Of a stretch of 64,000 nt of DNA, positions 43,598-57,545 are shown in pieces. The position numbers were made by a program, and so were the translations under genes. Source of the stretch: Rhabditoides inermis. Lineage: Eukaryota > Nematoda > Chromadorea > Rhabditida > Rhabditidae. The DNA is taken from the NCBI GenBank assembly GCA_963966185.1, contig CAWZYM010000391.1, forward strand, positions 248,001-312,000, written 5' to 3'. The notes beneath the pieces were generated by a model. The model made no database searches and was not told where the DNA came from. It saw only the letters and a list, made by a program, of their open reading frames with translations. The first letter of the stretch is position 1; each line of letters starts with the position of its first letter.

Positions 43598-46500
43598 ATA
43601 CCTGTGGTACAGCGGCGGCGGATGCGGCAGAGACGGGAGTGGCGGGTGTGGTGAGAGAGGACACAGAGGAGACGGGAGTGGATGGCGTCTTCAGCTGGTT
43701 GTCTGAAACACACGCATACATGCATACATCTCTCTCCGTGAGTTTTCCCAAGCTCATCCGCAAGTGCATCCGCGTACCATATATAATCCAGCATTTCGTC
43801 TCGTAGCCTCGCGTGAAACTCTATCAAGCATATTCTGACGCGCAGTCGACTCAAGCGACCCGCTATTTGTAAAAGTGCAAATCGAAGCTAGGCGAAGAGG
43901 CGTTCGCCCGACCCTCTTCCTCTTAAACTTTGCTCGCTATAATGTTTTTTTCGAGGCTAGAACTATAGCGAAACACTTCTTTGAAAATGCCAAATTCAAA
44001 TGTAGATTTTAACTTTGACAATCTCACGTCAAAGAATGCACTACAGTACACCGAAATTCGCCTATAATAGGTTAAGACAATTCTCATAAATGCTACAATG
44101 GTGCAATATTGACCAAAAAATAACCGGCGTCCTCATCGCGAGCTTATTTCACCGCATCAGCGAAAGACTAAGCGTATTTCTTACTTCAAGGAAAAACCAA
44201 AGAGTATTTTGCTATAGATCTGTGGAAGTGACGGAAGTAACTCACATAGAAAAGCGTTGATTCCGCCGAAGTTGAAGTTCATGGAGGAAGGGGGTGCCCC
44301 GGCGCCGGCAGCCGCCAGGGCAGAGGCCGCATTCAGGGCAGCGTTCATCGACTCCCGAGTCAGGTTCATGATAGTGTCCTTTCTCTGACGACGTCGGATC
44401 TTGATCTGGTCGGCCATCAGCTTCTGTCGCTCAGACACCACTTGGCACTGAAAAGGAGTATGTTTCGTAATGTGTAATGGAGTGAGTGTGATCTGCACTT
44501 GGCATCGTTTGAAACCCTCTTCCTCCCAGCATATTTTTCTTCGCCAGTGCCTTCACTGCATCCCGAAAGGTTGCACTTTTTGTGTAAAGTTCCTGCTTGT
44601 ATGTGAGGGTTTTCGAAGAGGCGAATGTTTCAGAGAAAGTCGATTGTGTGAAGAGAGGAAAATGTAAACTATGTACTATAAGACATTATAGTCGTGTATG
44701 TCAACTCTCATTTATCATAGTTGGCATGTTTCGACGAGGTTTCGAGAAAGGATACGGTGATTGTTTGATGGTTTGATCATAGAAATGTCCCTCTGTGAAT
44801 GCAAACTCGTCGCTACTGCTGAATTGAAATGACCATAATATTTCCCGCAGCTATGTTTTGACCGTGCAAGGTTTCCTTTTCTACGCTGAATGTGACTCTC
44901 GCCTCGGGGCAAAATAATAGTGGCTCGCGAAGCGAGAGAGCGTGTTGTTGCGGAGAGGGCGCAGACGAGAGACAGCGTTGCCCCCGGGCACATGCGAGAA
45001 AATAAACAAGTGAGAGAGGAGAGAGAGAAGGGGCGCGGAGCAGTAAACAACATGCACCATGTCAACAACTACGGAGCCTCACCCTCGCGCTAGCCATTCG
45101 AAATAGTGGACACTGCGACAACAGACAGAGGAGAGAGAGAAAGGGATAGAGAGGGACAGAGAGAGTATGAGGCTCACGCTGCCAACATTGGCAGTTTGGC
45201 TATACAACGTGCAACGGATCATGACTATCACGTATGCCAGCAAGAGGGGATACGTTCCAGTGAAATCAGCGACTAGGATTACGGAGACACGCACGATAAC
45301 AAGACACGAAAGGAGCAATGTAGAGGCATGTACGAGTAACAACACTGTACGAGTGAGTCAAGAGTGTTTACCTTGGGGCAGTTGCAGTCGCGGAATGGGC
45401 ACACGCGCTTGTGGCCCTTCAGACGAGACTTGCGACCGTGCTGACCACACTTCTGACAGTTCGGAACGCGCTCTGAAATAGACAAGGTTGAGACATGAAG
45501 AACACGGTATCCTACACCCCCGTGTTCCCCTCACTACGCACTCGAATAGCTGGCAGTCTCTGGCTCGAGCTTCATAGCGGCTAGGTTGAGGTGGCTGGGA
45601 GTGGGTAGGGTGAGTCCGGGTGGAAGAGACAGACCGGCCGGCAGAAGGGAAGAGGACATGGCCATGCTGGTAGGGAGCAGCATGGAGGAGGACAAGGAGG
45701 AGGGCAGGGAGCAGGGAAGGGAGCAGGGCACACTGCCGGAGGAGGAAGACATGGGCACAGTGCCTGAGGGCAGGGGCGGGAGGAAGCCGACTTGTGACAT
45801 GAATGTGGCGGTCAGTGAGTGCGGGGAACGCCGTTCGGCCACCCTGCCATTAGGCCCCGCCCACTCTGCGCCCTCCTGCCTCGACGCGCCCTCTACCCAC
45901 ACTCTCGCCGTTCCCTGCGGGCAGCGGAGAGTGTATAGGCCGATGTTTTGCAACTGCCTCAGCTGTTTTGGTCAACGGACAGAGGGAGAGAGAGAGGAGG
46001 AGAGGGAGGGAGGCAGAGAGAGAGAAACGGAAGGGATATATGCAATTGTAGCGCGCTCGTGAAAAATATACTACAATAAGCGGTCAACAAGGGCAGGGGT
46101 ACTGTAGGAAAGGAGCAAGTGAAAAAGTCTCATTAGACAGGCTACGGTCAGATATCCCATATATGAAATTCCGAATTGAACGGATTATTCTATTGAAACA
46201 TTAGTCGAGTAGCAATCTTCAGTCGACGCGACGAGACGACGGCTAATCTGGGATTGTTTGAAGTTACTAGTATATTACTCTATGAATCGTTGACTCCTCT
46301 CAAATTCAAACGCCAATTCCAATGGTGTAAACACAAGGCTTCTTGCGACCAATAATATATTCTAATAAAACTGTTTGATAAGGACGTTGTACTACCTGTC
46401 TACAATTGTTTTCTTCACATGGGTTTTAAACATCAACACTGCACGCCTCGGAAAAGGCGTCTTTCTCCAGATATGTCAATCATGTAAAGTTGACTACTGT

Positions 46501-49500
46501 AGTAATCTGTAGTAGGGTAGCCTCGCTTTCGCTCTCGTTTATATTTAAACAGTGTACAACAGCCAGTCTCCTCTTGCACAGCCTTATCGTCATTTCGCGA
46601 TTACAGGATCAGAGATAGAAGGAGAGAGGATCTCGTGGATATTGTATAGCCTTCCGGAAACGCACTCACACTCCTGTTTACTTCCAGTGCCAACCAACGG
46701 TGTGAGAGTAGCGTGAGAGGACGTGCGAAATGGAGAGCGGCAGAGAAGGGTTACTACGAGTTTCATGCTTTTGAAAACAACTGAGAGCTGACCGGGCGCT
46801 GGATGCACGCGCAAATAAACCGACACCCAAGCTGATTACGAAGTGACCCCGTTATCTTTGAAACGCATCCATAAGCGAGTGCCGGGCTGCGACAGGAGAG
46901 TGGATACGTTTCATGCTCAATTACTACTGATCTCCAGTCGCCGTATGTTGCAGTGAGTGAGGGAGAGAGTGAGAGGGGGAGGAGGGATGGCATCGCTTGA
47001 AACTTGGTCTCATGCGTTTGGGGTGACATGGGGTGGATGTAATGGCGTCTCTCTCCCCGTTGCATGCAACTCTCCGTGCCAGGCCCCACAACAGAACGCC
47101 GTTCCACCAATGTTTCTCTACTCCCTCTCCTCCCCGCTCACACCAGCACACATTTATTCTCTTTCCCTCGAAACTCTCGAGATCACGAGTCAATGAGTTT
47201 GATTCGGGGTTGAGACAATTCATCTATTAATATAAGCAATAAGCTCACTCCAATGACGAGGCGATTGTATTCGGGTAGAATGCGGTGAGCGACTTGAATA
47301 GTGTCATTTGTTGTGGGGTGCACGTGTTTTATTTACCGTCGTGCGTGATAGGGGAAGTGAGAGAGGAGTAGGGATGACCGTTGGCCCGCCAGTCTACGCA
47401 CTCCCTCCTCTGCACTCGCCTCTGCTCATTGCTCTCTTGCACACTGGAGGGAGGAGCCGGCGCGTGAGAGAGCGTGCCTCACCGAGAGATGCACACGCAT
47501 AGAGCGCGTTATTGTGAAAGTGGAAAGTTGTTTACTGGGGTGCTCTTTCAAATATCGTACTACTAGTAACATACAAAACAACACGAACGCGCGAGAACGC
47601 TTTGTCTGGCCCTCTTCTCCCCGCCCGCTCTCTCGCCACTCTCTCGCCCCTCGTTCACTGGTCAGCGAGAGCCGAGCGACAACTCGAAAACAATCTGCGC
47701 TTTTGCCATATTTTGCACTACTGCCATGAAAAAGCGGAAGCATAAGTGCTGGGAAGCAGTGGCAATCGAAGAAGGGAACTCGTCATAAGCACTTTGCTGA
47801 TAACGGTCTCATCGGTCAGCGTGGCAGGGATTGTGGATGTGTGGTGAGACTATCCCGAGACTATTCGATCTCTCGCCGTTTCGTCCGATAAACATGCGGT
47901 TGTTTGTTGTCCGCGCGACGACGGGGGCAGTGATAAATGAGCACACCTGGAGAGGAAAGGCCAGACTGGCATGCATACCCACTCATGCCCCCTATACACT
48001 GCGCACCATTCATAAATTATACAAGTAGTACAATGTAGCGATGGGGGGTTATTTTAATTCCCACTTAATTGTCAATTTCAGAGAAAAAAACTCAAGTACA
48101 TACATACTGACGTAATACCTTATACGTCTGTCGCTGTCGTATATATGTTTACAAAGTTATACGCTTTATAGTTTCAGCTACAAAATGAACTGTTCAAGAG
48201 TAAGGATTTTACATTACTTTGGTCGCAATTGCAAACGGCAAATAACCGATGCTCTTGGGAAGAGTGAAGGGTAGTGTAGCTATAAGCGTTTCACTGCGCC
48301 ATCTCTAACGAACGTCGAAGATTTGTTTAGAATTCCGAGGGCGCGTTGCTAATTTGTCGTCTCCGGGAAGGACAGCGGCTCAAAACAACAACAACTACAA
48401 ACACGCGCACGGGGCGAGTGCTCCGTCTGCGACCCCCACTCTAGCCCACTCTCTCACCACTCTCTGACCAGCGAGAGGGGAGAGAGTGGAGACAGAGGGA
48501 TTGTGCTCTTGTTGGCCGTATTTGGTTGTTGTTTACAGGGGCAGAGAGTTGTTTACTGGGAGCACTCTGCGGACAGCATCCAGCCAACAACACACGCCAT
48601 CCCCAGCCTACACTATATAGAGACACTCCGGGGATATCTTGTAAGAGACGATGGGCACTGAGGGATGCATATTGTAGCATCCACTCACAGTACCCAATAC
48701 AACATATTCATTCTATCTACTTCCTTCCACTCCCATCCGCACACTGTCTCTTCTCTCAATGCGCTCGTATATGTACTATTCGACCAAAAATACAACAGGA
48801 AGAATACACGTAATTTCACTTTGGTTTCGTTCCCTATCATCAGACCAAGATCCTACTGTGTGAAATTTACTTCCATAGTTTATATAATTTCTATGTTCTC
48901 TCTATCAAAGGAAAGCGCAAGTCGAGTGAGTCGTCTTTCATTCTATTATTCATAGCCTTCTACTCGCTTACTTCGCAGGTATTTTACGTGCCATTCAGTC
49001 ACCCCAGCTGCCATAGGGACCGCTCGGGCCCAATTGTCAAAGTAAAAGACCGGAACAATGGAAGTGCAAATGTGAGAGAGTTCTATGAGGGTGCATGTGA
49101 TTGCAGCCAGCGAGCAGCGAAAATGACTAATTAGGAGACAAGAGACACATTTGGACCCACAACCCGCAACTACAGTAACTGCAACTAGGCACACTTGATG
49201 AAGCAAGGGTACCACTCGAAAAATATATGGTACCGACACTACAGTACCAAACCTTGCCCTACTCGTTCCGTTTTCTCTCCCGTGCCCACCTCCTTTCATC
49301 CTGGCAGCCCCGTTCTCTGCCTCTTCCGCCTCCGCCGGCTCCCCCTCAGTGATCTCCTCCAACTCGTGCAGCTGGGTGTTCAGCACACGACTGAAAACAC
49401 AAACATGTCAATGTGCAAGTTCAACCACTCTGTATATTCCCACTCAACTCAAGCCACACTTGCGTATGAGAAAGTCAATATATGTTTTCGATGAAACGTT

Positions 49501-51837
49501 TGCGTGCATTCTGCATTACTTAGCAAAAACCACGTGATGTTGAATAGAATAATAGAGAATAGGGATCACAGTTGCGAAAAAGGTGTACAATATCATGCTA
49601 CATCTAGGTTTGTAACATTTACATTCTAACAGTTTGTAACAGTCTAGGAATTACTCGAAGTTGAAGTGCTTCACTTGTTTATGCAGTAACTATGACCGGC
49701 TCACAAGAAATCAATCAAATTAACGGCGATTCACAAGTGAGAATCATGCAACTATATTGTGATAATGTTTCTAAGGATATTTGCATTTGTATAAGCATAC
49801 TCTCAAAATGGCCAAGCATATCTATAATTAATAGGATTCATTACGTATTGAGCACATTGACAATTGACTTCACCTTCTTCACCTATCCGTACCTATACGA
49901 TGCTCATCACATTTTATTAGCTCATCAGCGATAAGTAGATAATTGTCCACGTTTGCACAAATGGGATAGTGAATTACTGTACAGATTCATCAGAGTGGAT
50001 TGGTTTTCCGTGAATGATACGTACCGTTTCTCGACCAGTATGCATTTCTCGCAGTTGCAGTGTGCGAATGCGCACTCGCATTTGTGATTCTTGCGAGGCT
50101 CGAGTCTGCCATGGTTCAGACAACGCTGGCAGTAGTACACACGCTTCGAAGCTCCTAAAAATAATTGTTTTACAGTTATGAGTTAAGTATTAAAAATTCG
50201 ATGAGTCTTTTCTTTTTTTTAAGTCATTTTATGATGCAAATGACGATATTTAAGCATTTTGAGAGTCCTGCTATCGAATGACGAAAAACGAAAAGTGTAT
50301 ACATAAAACATATAATGTAATGCGAAGGATGTAATCTTTTTAATAAAACAAGTCATCAGCTCAATATTTCTTCTTGTCGGAAAACTCTCGAAACTTTATT
50401 AAAATTTTAGAACATTTTCTAATACTTTATTATTCTTCGTAAGCTTACAAGCTTTTTCTTGATTGTTCATATCGCAAATGTAGATTTTCGCTTAAGAAAA
50501 TATACACAAGCATGATTACCACTACACAGGATGTACTTTTGTCATCTTATCACTTTCATACGAAAGAACTTCTAGGCTCTATGGATTCATACAGCGTATT
50601 AAATCAACGTTTTTATTACATTGTTTTGAATATGCTTAGCTCGCAGTAGATAAGTCTAAATCTGAATTTTGCGTTCTCATGAAAGTATCCAGCAAATCTG
50701 TATCTGTTTGATAAAAAACTGTGGAGTATAGTCTGCTCAAAATCAAATGCTCCATGCACTAATGTTATGTTTTGAGTCTTCAAATGTACACACAAACGAG
50801 CTTTTCTTTTTGAGACAGAAAATTACAAGTAACAAGTGGCAGTCGAGTGCAGAAGGACTATTCCTTCAAACTGAGAAAATGAGGAAGCCATGCAGGATCT
50901 AATAATCTCTCGCATACCGTATACATATGTCCAAATATATATTTTCGTTTACTCTGTATTACGAACAGTCTACAACAAATAATAATAATAACTAAGATAC
51001 ACACAACCCAGGAACTCACACCTTCATTTGTGATTAGTTCAACACAAAGAGTAGCGCAACGGCACGTAACATTGTTGTGTTTTCGTTGCGCCGTTTTTTG
51101 TATGTAATAAGTAGAAGAGTGGAGTGTGTGCGCCTACAATTCCACGTTGTTTCACTGTAGGCGCTCACTAGTGCGAACAGCTTCCGAAAACAGACGATTT
51201 CATCCCTTCACACCTTCATTTGTCTGATTAGAAAGAAACCCCCTACCGCATCCCCTTTTGCAAGAGGAGCCGCAGTACAGTTGTCATAGTTTCTGGGGGA
51301 AAGGTTGGTGGACGAACTTAGAGGATGTGTACCTGGGAACTTGTCGGCTAGTCCGGTGACTCCCCAGGCGGCAAGGGTGTCGAGTGAGTGAAGGGGCACG
51401 AGAGAGAGGGGCAGCTGCATAGAGTCCGCGCGCGGCAGAGACGACAACTGAAGCACTTTGGATCCAGCCTGTTCAGTGCCCTTGTTTAGCAGACAATACT
51501 CTAAGCATAGGAAAAACTTTGGTAACTAGGAACTAGGGCGTTGTAATGTGCACAAGTAGATTCTACACAGCTTGTTGCGTTGTCTTCTATTCTTTGATCG
51601 TTCATATAATACGACATCGACAAACGTATGAGTGCCGGATGATTCTGCACTCCGGTTAGAACATACAGATTATCTTTTGAAGTTTGATAGGAAAAGAGGC
51701 ACACGTGTTATTGTGAAATGTTTCGAAGAGTGATAAATGATAAACGTGGCGTTTCGTGGAATGGATCTTCTCTTGCGTACCTCCATAGTGTGTGCTCCGG
51801 CCGCCTCCTCAGCAGTGGGACTTTGTGGCGCAGGCAT
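42907..51837 (-). CDS. dmd-3: DMD-3-like transcription factor with two DM domains
   Basis: The minus-strand gene starts MPAPQSPTAEEAAGAHTME (about 51781-51837), then has a linker exon (51333-51468, LPLSLVPLHSLDTLAAWG). DM domain 1 (about 50027-50156) is KRVYYCQRCLNHGRLEPRKN, then CECAFAHCNCEKC. A tail exon with VLNTQLHELEEITEGEPAE follows near 49270-49385. After a 3.3-kb intron comes a Ser/Leu/Pro-rich exon (about 45543-45923). DM domain 2 (about 45373-45475) is KRVPNCQKCGQHGRKSRLKG, CPFRDCNCPKC, continuing VVSERQKLMADQIKIRRRQR. The remaining exons are Pro/Ser/Ala-rich and end PQFIDVCSF, TGA. Cys/His spacing fits two intertwined zinc sites per domain. The second domain resembles C. elegans DMD-3 more than MAB-3. 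Known role of both: male-specific development, including tail-tip morphogenesis. Confidence 0.88.
43088..43116 (+). repeat. (CT)n in a dmd-3 intron
   Basis: Short CT run between the last two dmd-3 exons. A longer one lies at about 43526-43594 in the next intron upstream. Confidence 0.8.
43526..43594 (+). repeat. (CT)n microsatellite in a dmd-3 intron
   Basis: About 30 CT dinucleotides with a few interruptions. Confidence 0.88.
45373..45475 (-). other. exon encoding DM zinc-finger domain 2 of dmd-3
   Basis: Encodes the core CxxC..HKRxCxxxxCxC cysteine/histidine pattern; the last cysteine pair is completed by the next exon (about 44249-44448), which starts CQVVSERQKL. Confidence 0.88.
50027..50156 (-). 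other. exon encoding DM zinc-finger domain 1 of dmd-3
   Basis: Contains the full DM cysteine/histidine set (CQRCLNHG, HKCEC, CNCEKC) and the start of the recognition helix (ILVEKR). The next exon begins RVLNTQLHEL. Confidence 0.9.
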
Positions 51838-53983
51838 GATTGTTATTATCTGAAATAGAAACTGTAGAAAGTTACTCATGATGTTTTGTATCCTGTGATA
51901 TCACGGGCGAAGAATGATGTTTTACATGTGCGACACGAAGGGGAAGAAATGAGTTCAAATTAAAAACGCGTAGTTGTGAATGGGTAAATACAGTACCCTT
52001 GTTTCAAGTCACAACATTCGAGGATAGAGTGATAGGCGGGGTGGAATGTGTCCGTTTCACTAAAAGGAATCACTACTACGGTATCATATCTGTATATGTA
52101 TGTACGTGCACGTGTAATATACTACTGCTTTCGAACTCGCACGTCAACAATGTACAATGCACTGTCATTTGCGAAACGCAAAATAAGCGAGTGAGATGGC
52201 GAGAGAGGTAATAGTGTAGTGTTTCTATGTTTCTAGTATTTCCGGTCGACCAGAGTGCAGTTGGCATGAAGCCTGTGCCCTCCTCTCCTCGCAAACTCTC
52301 TCCACTCTCCTACCGCTCGTTTCTCACTACACAGCTCTCCCCGAGGGAACTCCCTTCTCTCTGCCACGTTTGCCATTCCTGCAACAACACCGTTCCAATA
52401 TCAACTCCTGCACTCTCCTCAGATACACACTCTCTAACACAGCTCTATCACTTGCCCTCGGGCGAAGTGCACTTTGTGCAGTGCACTGTGAACATAGTAT
52501 GTGAAACCACACTCAATAATGATTATAAGCAAAAGTAACAAATAAATTATTTAAAACTTTGAAGAAAAATTAAGTTAAGATTTTGGAAATTGATGAAAAG
52601 GTGACATGCGTCCAAGTACAAGATGTAAATAGGAATTCAAAGAGAAACGGAAGAGGCTGTAAAAAGGACTAATCTACTCGCTATACATTGCCAAAACACT
52701 AAAAGGCGCATTTCCGCATATCCCAGATGATATTTGAATATAATAGAGCGTGTTTAATATAGAAACTAGAGTGTATTTTAAGTAACTAGCACTTTATAAA
52801 AGGTAGCACGCGTGCTCGTATTTAATGCAAAGATCGCACTCGAAGAAAAGAAAGGTGGGAAGAAAGGAGAGATGATAGGAGAGTAGAACAGTGAAATGTG
52901 TGAGAAACAGTGAGCTTGTGTCAGAATCGGGCATTTCGAAAAGGTGCGGCATATGGTGGAAAGTATGCGTGACGCGATCGAAGATAGAGTAGAGCCGAGA
53001 AGGAGGCGAGTGTTTCTCGCAGACACGGGATGATCGAGACTCGCTCTGTCTCACTGTTGCATAGACTGACGGTTCCACCAGACAGAGACGGGCGAGAGAG
53101 TGCGGCGAATAGAGAGAGCCAGCGCAGACGGACATGCAACACTCGAATCCGGAAAGGAGCCGGCTACGGTAGGTAGAGAAAGTACAGTAGTTGGAGGGCG
53201 AGGCAGGCTGGCATTCGCCACGGCAGCAGTCGGATGAAGAAGGAGCGTAGCCGATTTCATACTGGTTTCGGGCCGCGGCTAACACATAATGGCTATGCGA
53301 AAACGAGATCGAGAGTGGACGAAAGGGGACTGCGGGAAAGTGCTGCCGAAACACTGCCAGCACTCGCGCACAATTGGACCAGCACAGACAGCACACTGAT
53401 CCACATCCACACAAAGAGACACAGAGGACATGTGAGAGGACGCTTATATATAGACACTGATTGAGAGAGATTATGTGAAGGCGTGTCGTGAGTTGCACTC
53501 CTACAGAAAGAAGCAGAGGGAGAGAGGGAGGAAGAGGGGAAGGGAGGAGATTGTTTTCATATGTAATGGAAGAGTGCACACTGAAGACCGCGAAAGCCGA
53601 TTGTCATATCTGAGATATGGATATGTGTTATATTAAATGTATTTCAATAAAGGTTCTTACGGCAATCGCTGGCTTATCTGAATGGGTCAAAATAGTGCAT
53701 GACTCGTGCGTCAGAGAAAGGAAGGGAAGAGTATGGGATACTGTGGATGGGCGCACGAGGAACCTATGTAGGGTGATGTCGCTGTTCGCAACTGCATGTC
53801 TAACCGCCGATTGGAAAAACCGTGCAAGAAAACGAAAGTGGGCGGGGCGATTCTCCGACCGACCGCGCAGCAGAGTTTGAATTGTTTACTTGTTTATTTA
53901 CACAGGCAGGGGGTCGCGCGCTCTTCTCTCAACCCCCAGATCGCCTGGGGCGAGAGCCTCAGGCGGACAATGGGGTACGGTAG

Positions 53984-53984
53984 T

Positions 53985-54027
<43 letters not shown>
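53984..54027 (+). repeat. (GA)n microsatellite
   Basis: About 21 GA dinucleotides in the gene-poor region upstream of dmd-3. Confidence 0.9.
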
Positions 54028-54031
<4 letters not shown>

Positions 54032-55637
54032 GAAAACAGTTTTCTACTATCGGCAAATACAATTGAAATGAGCGATGCTACAATGGATTACAGAGGAATA
54101 CAATATAACATCGTTCATTAGATACTGACACAAAACAGGTGCACTATCGCAGATAGTGAGTGACTAGAAGAGAGTATGTGTGTGTCTTGTGCTGTGTTAT
54201 TATTGTTTTAATTTTTCTTGTCGCGTTAAGGCGGCACTTCTATCAGCAGATAACTTATAGAAAGGGAAAGCAGCTTATAAGAAGACTTAAGGATAGACGG
54301 ACTGAGAGAAGAAGGAGACGGAGAAGGTGAAGGCTGGTTCGTGACCGAATGGAGCAGCAACAAACACCCCGCAACTAGTCAACAAATTGCATCAAGAGAC
54401 AGAGAGTGGGGGAGGGGAAGAGAGACAGACAAGCACAGCACGGACCACCTGTACCAACACACAACAAACACTAACAAGTTGAAAAGGGGTGGGGAGTAAA
54501 CAGTGACCGGCCGGTCAACATAGGCAAGAGCGGAGAGGGGGGGGCTAAATCGCGAATTCGTGGAAATGAGTGAAAACAATAAACTGGACAGGAGGGATTA
54601 CAGGGCGCTGTAAACATGCTGGTTTCGGCCCGAAGGGTAGATCAGTGCGAGGCTACTGTAGATAATATCCGGCTCAGATAGAGGACCTAAGAGAAACAGC
54701 TCACAGGAATAGCTCATTCCCCAAATGGCAAACACGCGTCTCGAAATAGAGAGGGATTGTGGATAAGAGGGGATGAGGGGATTGACTCGTGGCTTGCCTC
54801 CATCGCAACTTGCCCGCACTTTCCTAGGAGACCATCTCCACTTCACTCATCAACACAAATGGGGCACGCAGTCAGAGAGAAGGAGAGAGCACGGCACAAG
54901 AAGAGGATCAGAAGAGGAACAAAGGTCTGCGAGGGGTCAGACACGAAACAGGGCGTGTATTCAAATGAGTCTCAACCTCCCCCCCGCGCCTCGGGGCGAA
55001 ACAAGAAACGAAAACGAAACCGGTAACTTTCACACAAAATACGAGTTGGAGGAGGAGGGAAAATACGGGGCGAATCCCGAGATTGCAAAATAGACAGATA
55101 TAGGCGAGAAGGGATAAGTGACAGTGCGCTATTGCCCAGAGAACAATGACTGACACGCAACGTATCTCTACTCGAGAAATGATACCAGTTACTGATTACC
55201 TAAGATGGCCGGGGCAAGAGAGCGTGTGATTGGGGGAGGGGTGAGAGAGGTGGGGGCAGCGGCTCCAGGCACCAGGTAGTACAGGAAGATACGCTCATCT
55301 CGCACAGCTACGGTGTCCACACCTTGCCTTGCTGATACAACCATATCGCAACTCTGCAGTAAACAACGCTCAAGTATTTTTATCGCCCGCTTTGCATTGC
55401 GCGAAGCAGCGATCGGATTTCGATGGACAAAGGAGAGAGGAGGTGGCAGTGTTTAGTGATTGCAAGGCTGGAATGTCCGGTTCCCACACTCGCATCGTCA
55501 CTTTTCACAACTCGCTCACAAACGCAGTAAAGGCGATTTCACTCGCGCGCGGCCCACGGCGTTTCATGTTTACAGTTGTTTACTCAGTTGTTGACAGTGC
55601 TGCTGCGCGGGGGTGAAAGTCTAGATCTGGCTAGACC

Positions 55638-55658
55638 AGCGAGAGAGAGAGCGAGAGC

Positions 55659-55730
<72 letters not shown>

Positions 55731-55755
55731 GAGAGAGAGAAGGAGAGAGAGAGCC
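55638..55755 (+). repeat. long imperfect (GA)n tract
   Basis: About 118 bases of GA with occasional CGA and GGGA variants, purely purine over most of its length. Confidence 0.9.
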
Positions 55756-57464
55756 TTTGTGAAAAACAAAATCTGACCATCAGGTTGAATCACGTTCCAG
55801 ACTGTTTGTGTGTTGGGGACACAAACAATTGGAGGCCAGCGCGACAGGTACCGAAACACTTATCACAACTCTATGCTGTTGTTTATTTCGACTCCACACC
55901 ACTAACAAGAATTCTATGATAGCAAACCTATCACCCGATCAACACAGTTGCACTCTGTTACCGTACTCGACTGACCAATGGAAAGGACACTCGCACTCGC
56001 ACTGTCTGCGCACTCCCCCGCCGATTGCACTCTCTCTCCGTCTCGCACCCGCGCACTTTGCAACATCGCCCGATTACGGTAGCAGAGCGTTGTAATGATA
56101 TCAACCTATACATTTCGATATGCTGGCGATTTGAGTTCGATGACCTAGTTTATACCTGCACACACGAGCGTCAGTAAATGTTGAAAGAGAACGGCGGCGA
56201 GAGAGGAGTGAGAGAGCGCGCGATTGGGGAGAAGCAGACACGCGCTGCGAACGTCCAAGGACAAACACGGGTGATTATAATATGCGCATCGAAAAGAGTA
56301 AATGTGGGTTATAGTCGGAGAGGGAAAGTGTGAAAGGAGGGCATGCTGTATACATATGTGGCATGCGAGAGGGGAACGGACCACTGCGAGAGTGATCCAG
56401 ACTGACTGGATGTTGCGTGTGCAAGAGTAAACACAGCGGGAAACACGCACCGTCAACACTCGCAAACTTGCAATCTGCGGGTATCAATGAAATAAAGGAA
56501 CACACGGAACGCCTGGAACCGAAAAAGGAGGGGAGTGATAGATAAGAGAGCATAAGCGTCTGGAGAACGGCTGCTCGAACCCGCGGGGAGCAGTGATAAC
56601 GACCCACACCCCTAGCATCGCCAGTACACCCCCTATGCAACACAATCAGCCAGCCGGAACAGTTGCGCGGAAGAGCACACATACGAACGTTTAAGTGAGT
56701 ACAGGGTGGTATAGTATTGTGGTATGTGTATGGTATAGCCTGGGCGGCCTTCACCTTGAATCTATCTACACTCGACTCTCGCAACTCGCAGTGACCACCC
56801 GATTACATCGAATGCCTACACAATTGCAATTGTAGCAGCAAAACAACGCTAGAAACTTCTTACGGGATGGGTAGATCAGTTATGCCTTATCTATATATGT
56901 AGTAAGAAAGAGTGTTTCGTAGAAAGAGTGTTTCGAAATTGTGGGGGTGGTGACCCAGAGACACACGCAGCTAATAGCGCCTCAAACCGTTACAAGTATG
57001 TGTGTTTTGTTATCCCTGATTCCCGCTCTCTCCGATATGGGTCAGGTACCATAGTTATATAATCGACTCGCCGTTGTATCTTTGTGTTCCATTTCCATTG
57101 ACCATCATGTGCGCATGCCTAACTTCTCACATATCAAAAGGCATGTCTCGATTATACTCTGTGGATAGTATTATGTTGTGTGTTAGTGGGGGGCCTAAAC
57201 TGGTCAGAGGAGCGAGTGGCAGAGAGCTACACACGAGAATAAGCGAGAAGGGATGATGTGCATCTATTGTTGCTAGCTGGGAGATCGAGATCGCATACAA
57301 TGACTGGAACATACACTTTCTTGGGGGGGGGGGGGGGACTGATTCACTCTCTCTCTGCAGAAATGTGGTCAACACTCTCTCTACATTTTCCCTGCAATGC
57401 CTCTACAAATAAACACACTGAGTGTAGAACTGTTTTTTTCGTTTTTTTTTCTATATACTTTATT

Positions 57465-57545
57465 CATAATTGAGACAAGTGACATGAACAATGGGTTGAC
57501 AATGTAACTTGTCTCAATTATGTTAATGTAACTTGTCTCAATTAC
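57465..57545. repeat. inverted and direct copies of ACTTGTCTCAATTA
   Basis: CATAATTGAGACAAGT (57465-57480) is followed by its reverse complement ACTTGTCTCAATTATG (57506-57521), and a second direct copy, ACTTGTCTCAATTACG, lies about 25 bases further on. Confidence 0.75.

Noticed and set aside
52794..53579. A 261-codon minus-strand open frame upstream of dmd-3
   Set aside because: Ser/Cys/Leu-rich, low-complexity translation from CT/GA-biased DNA, without domain or splice support.
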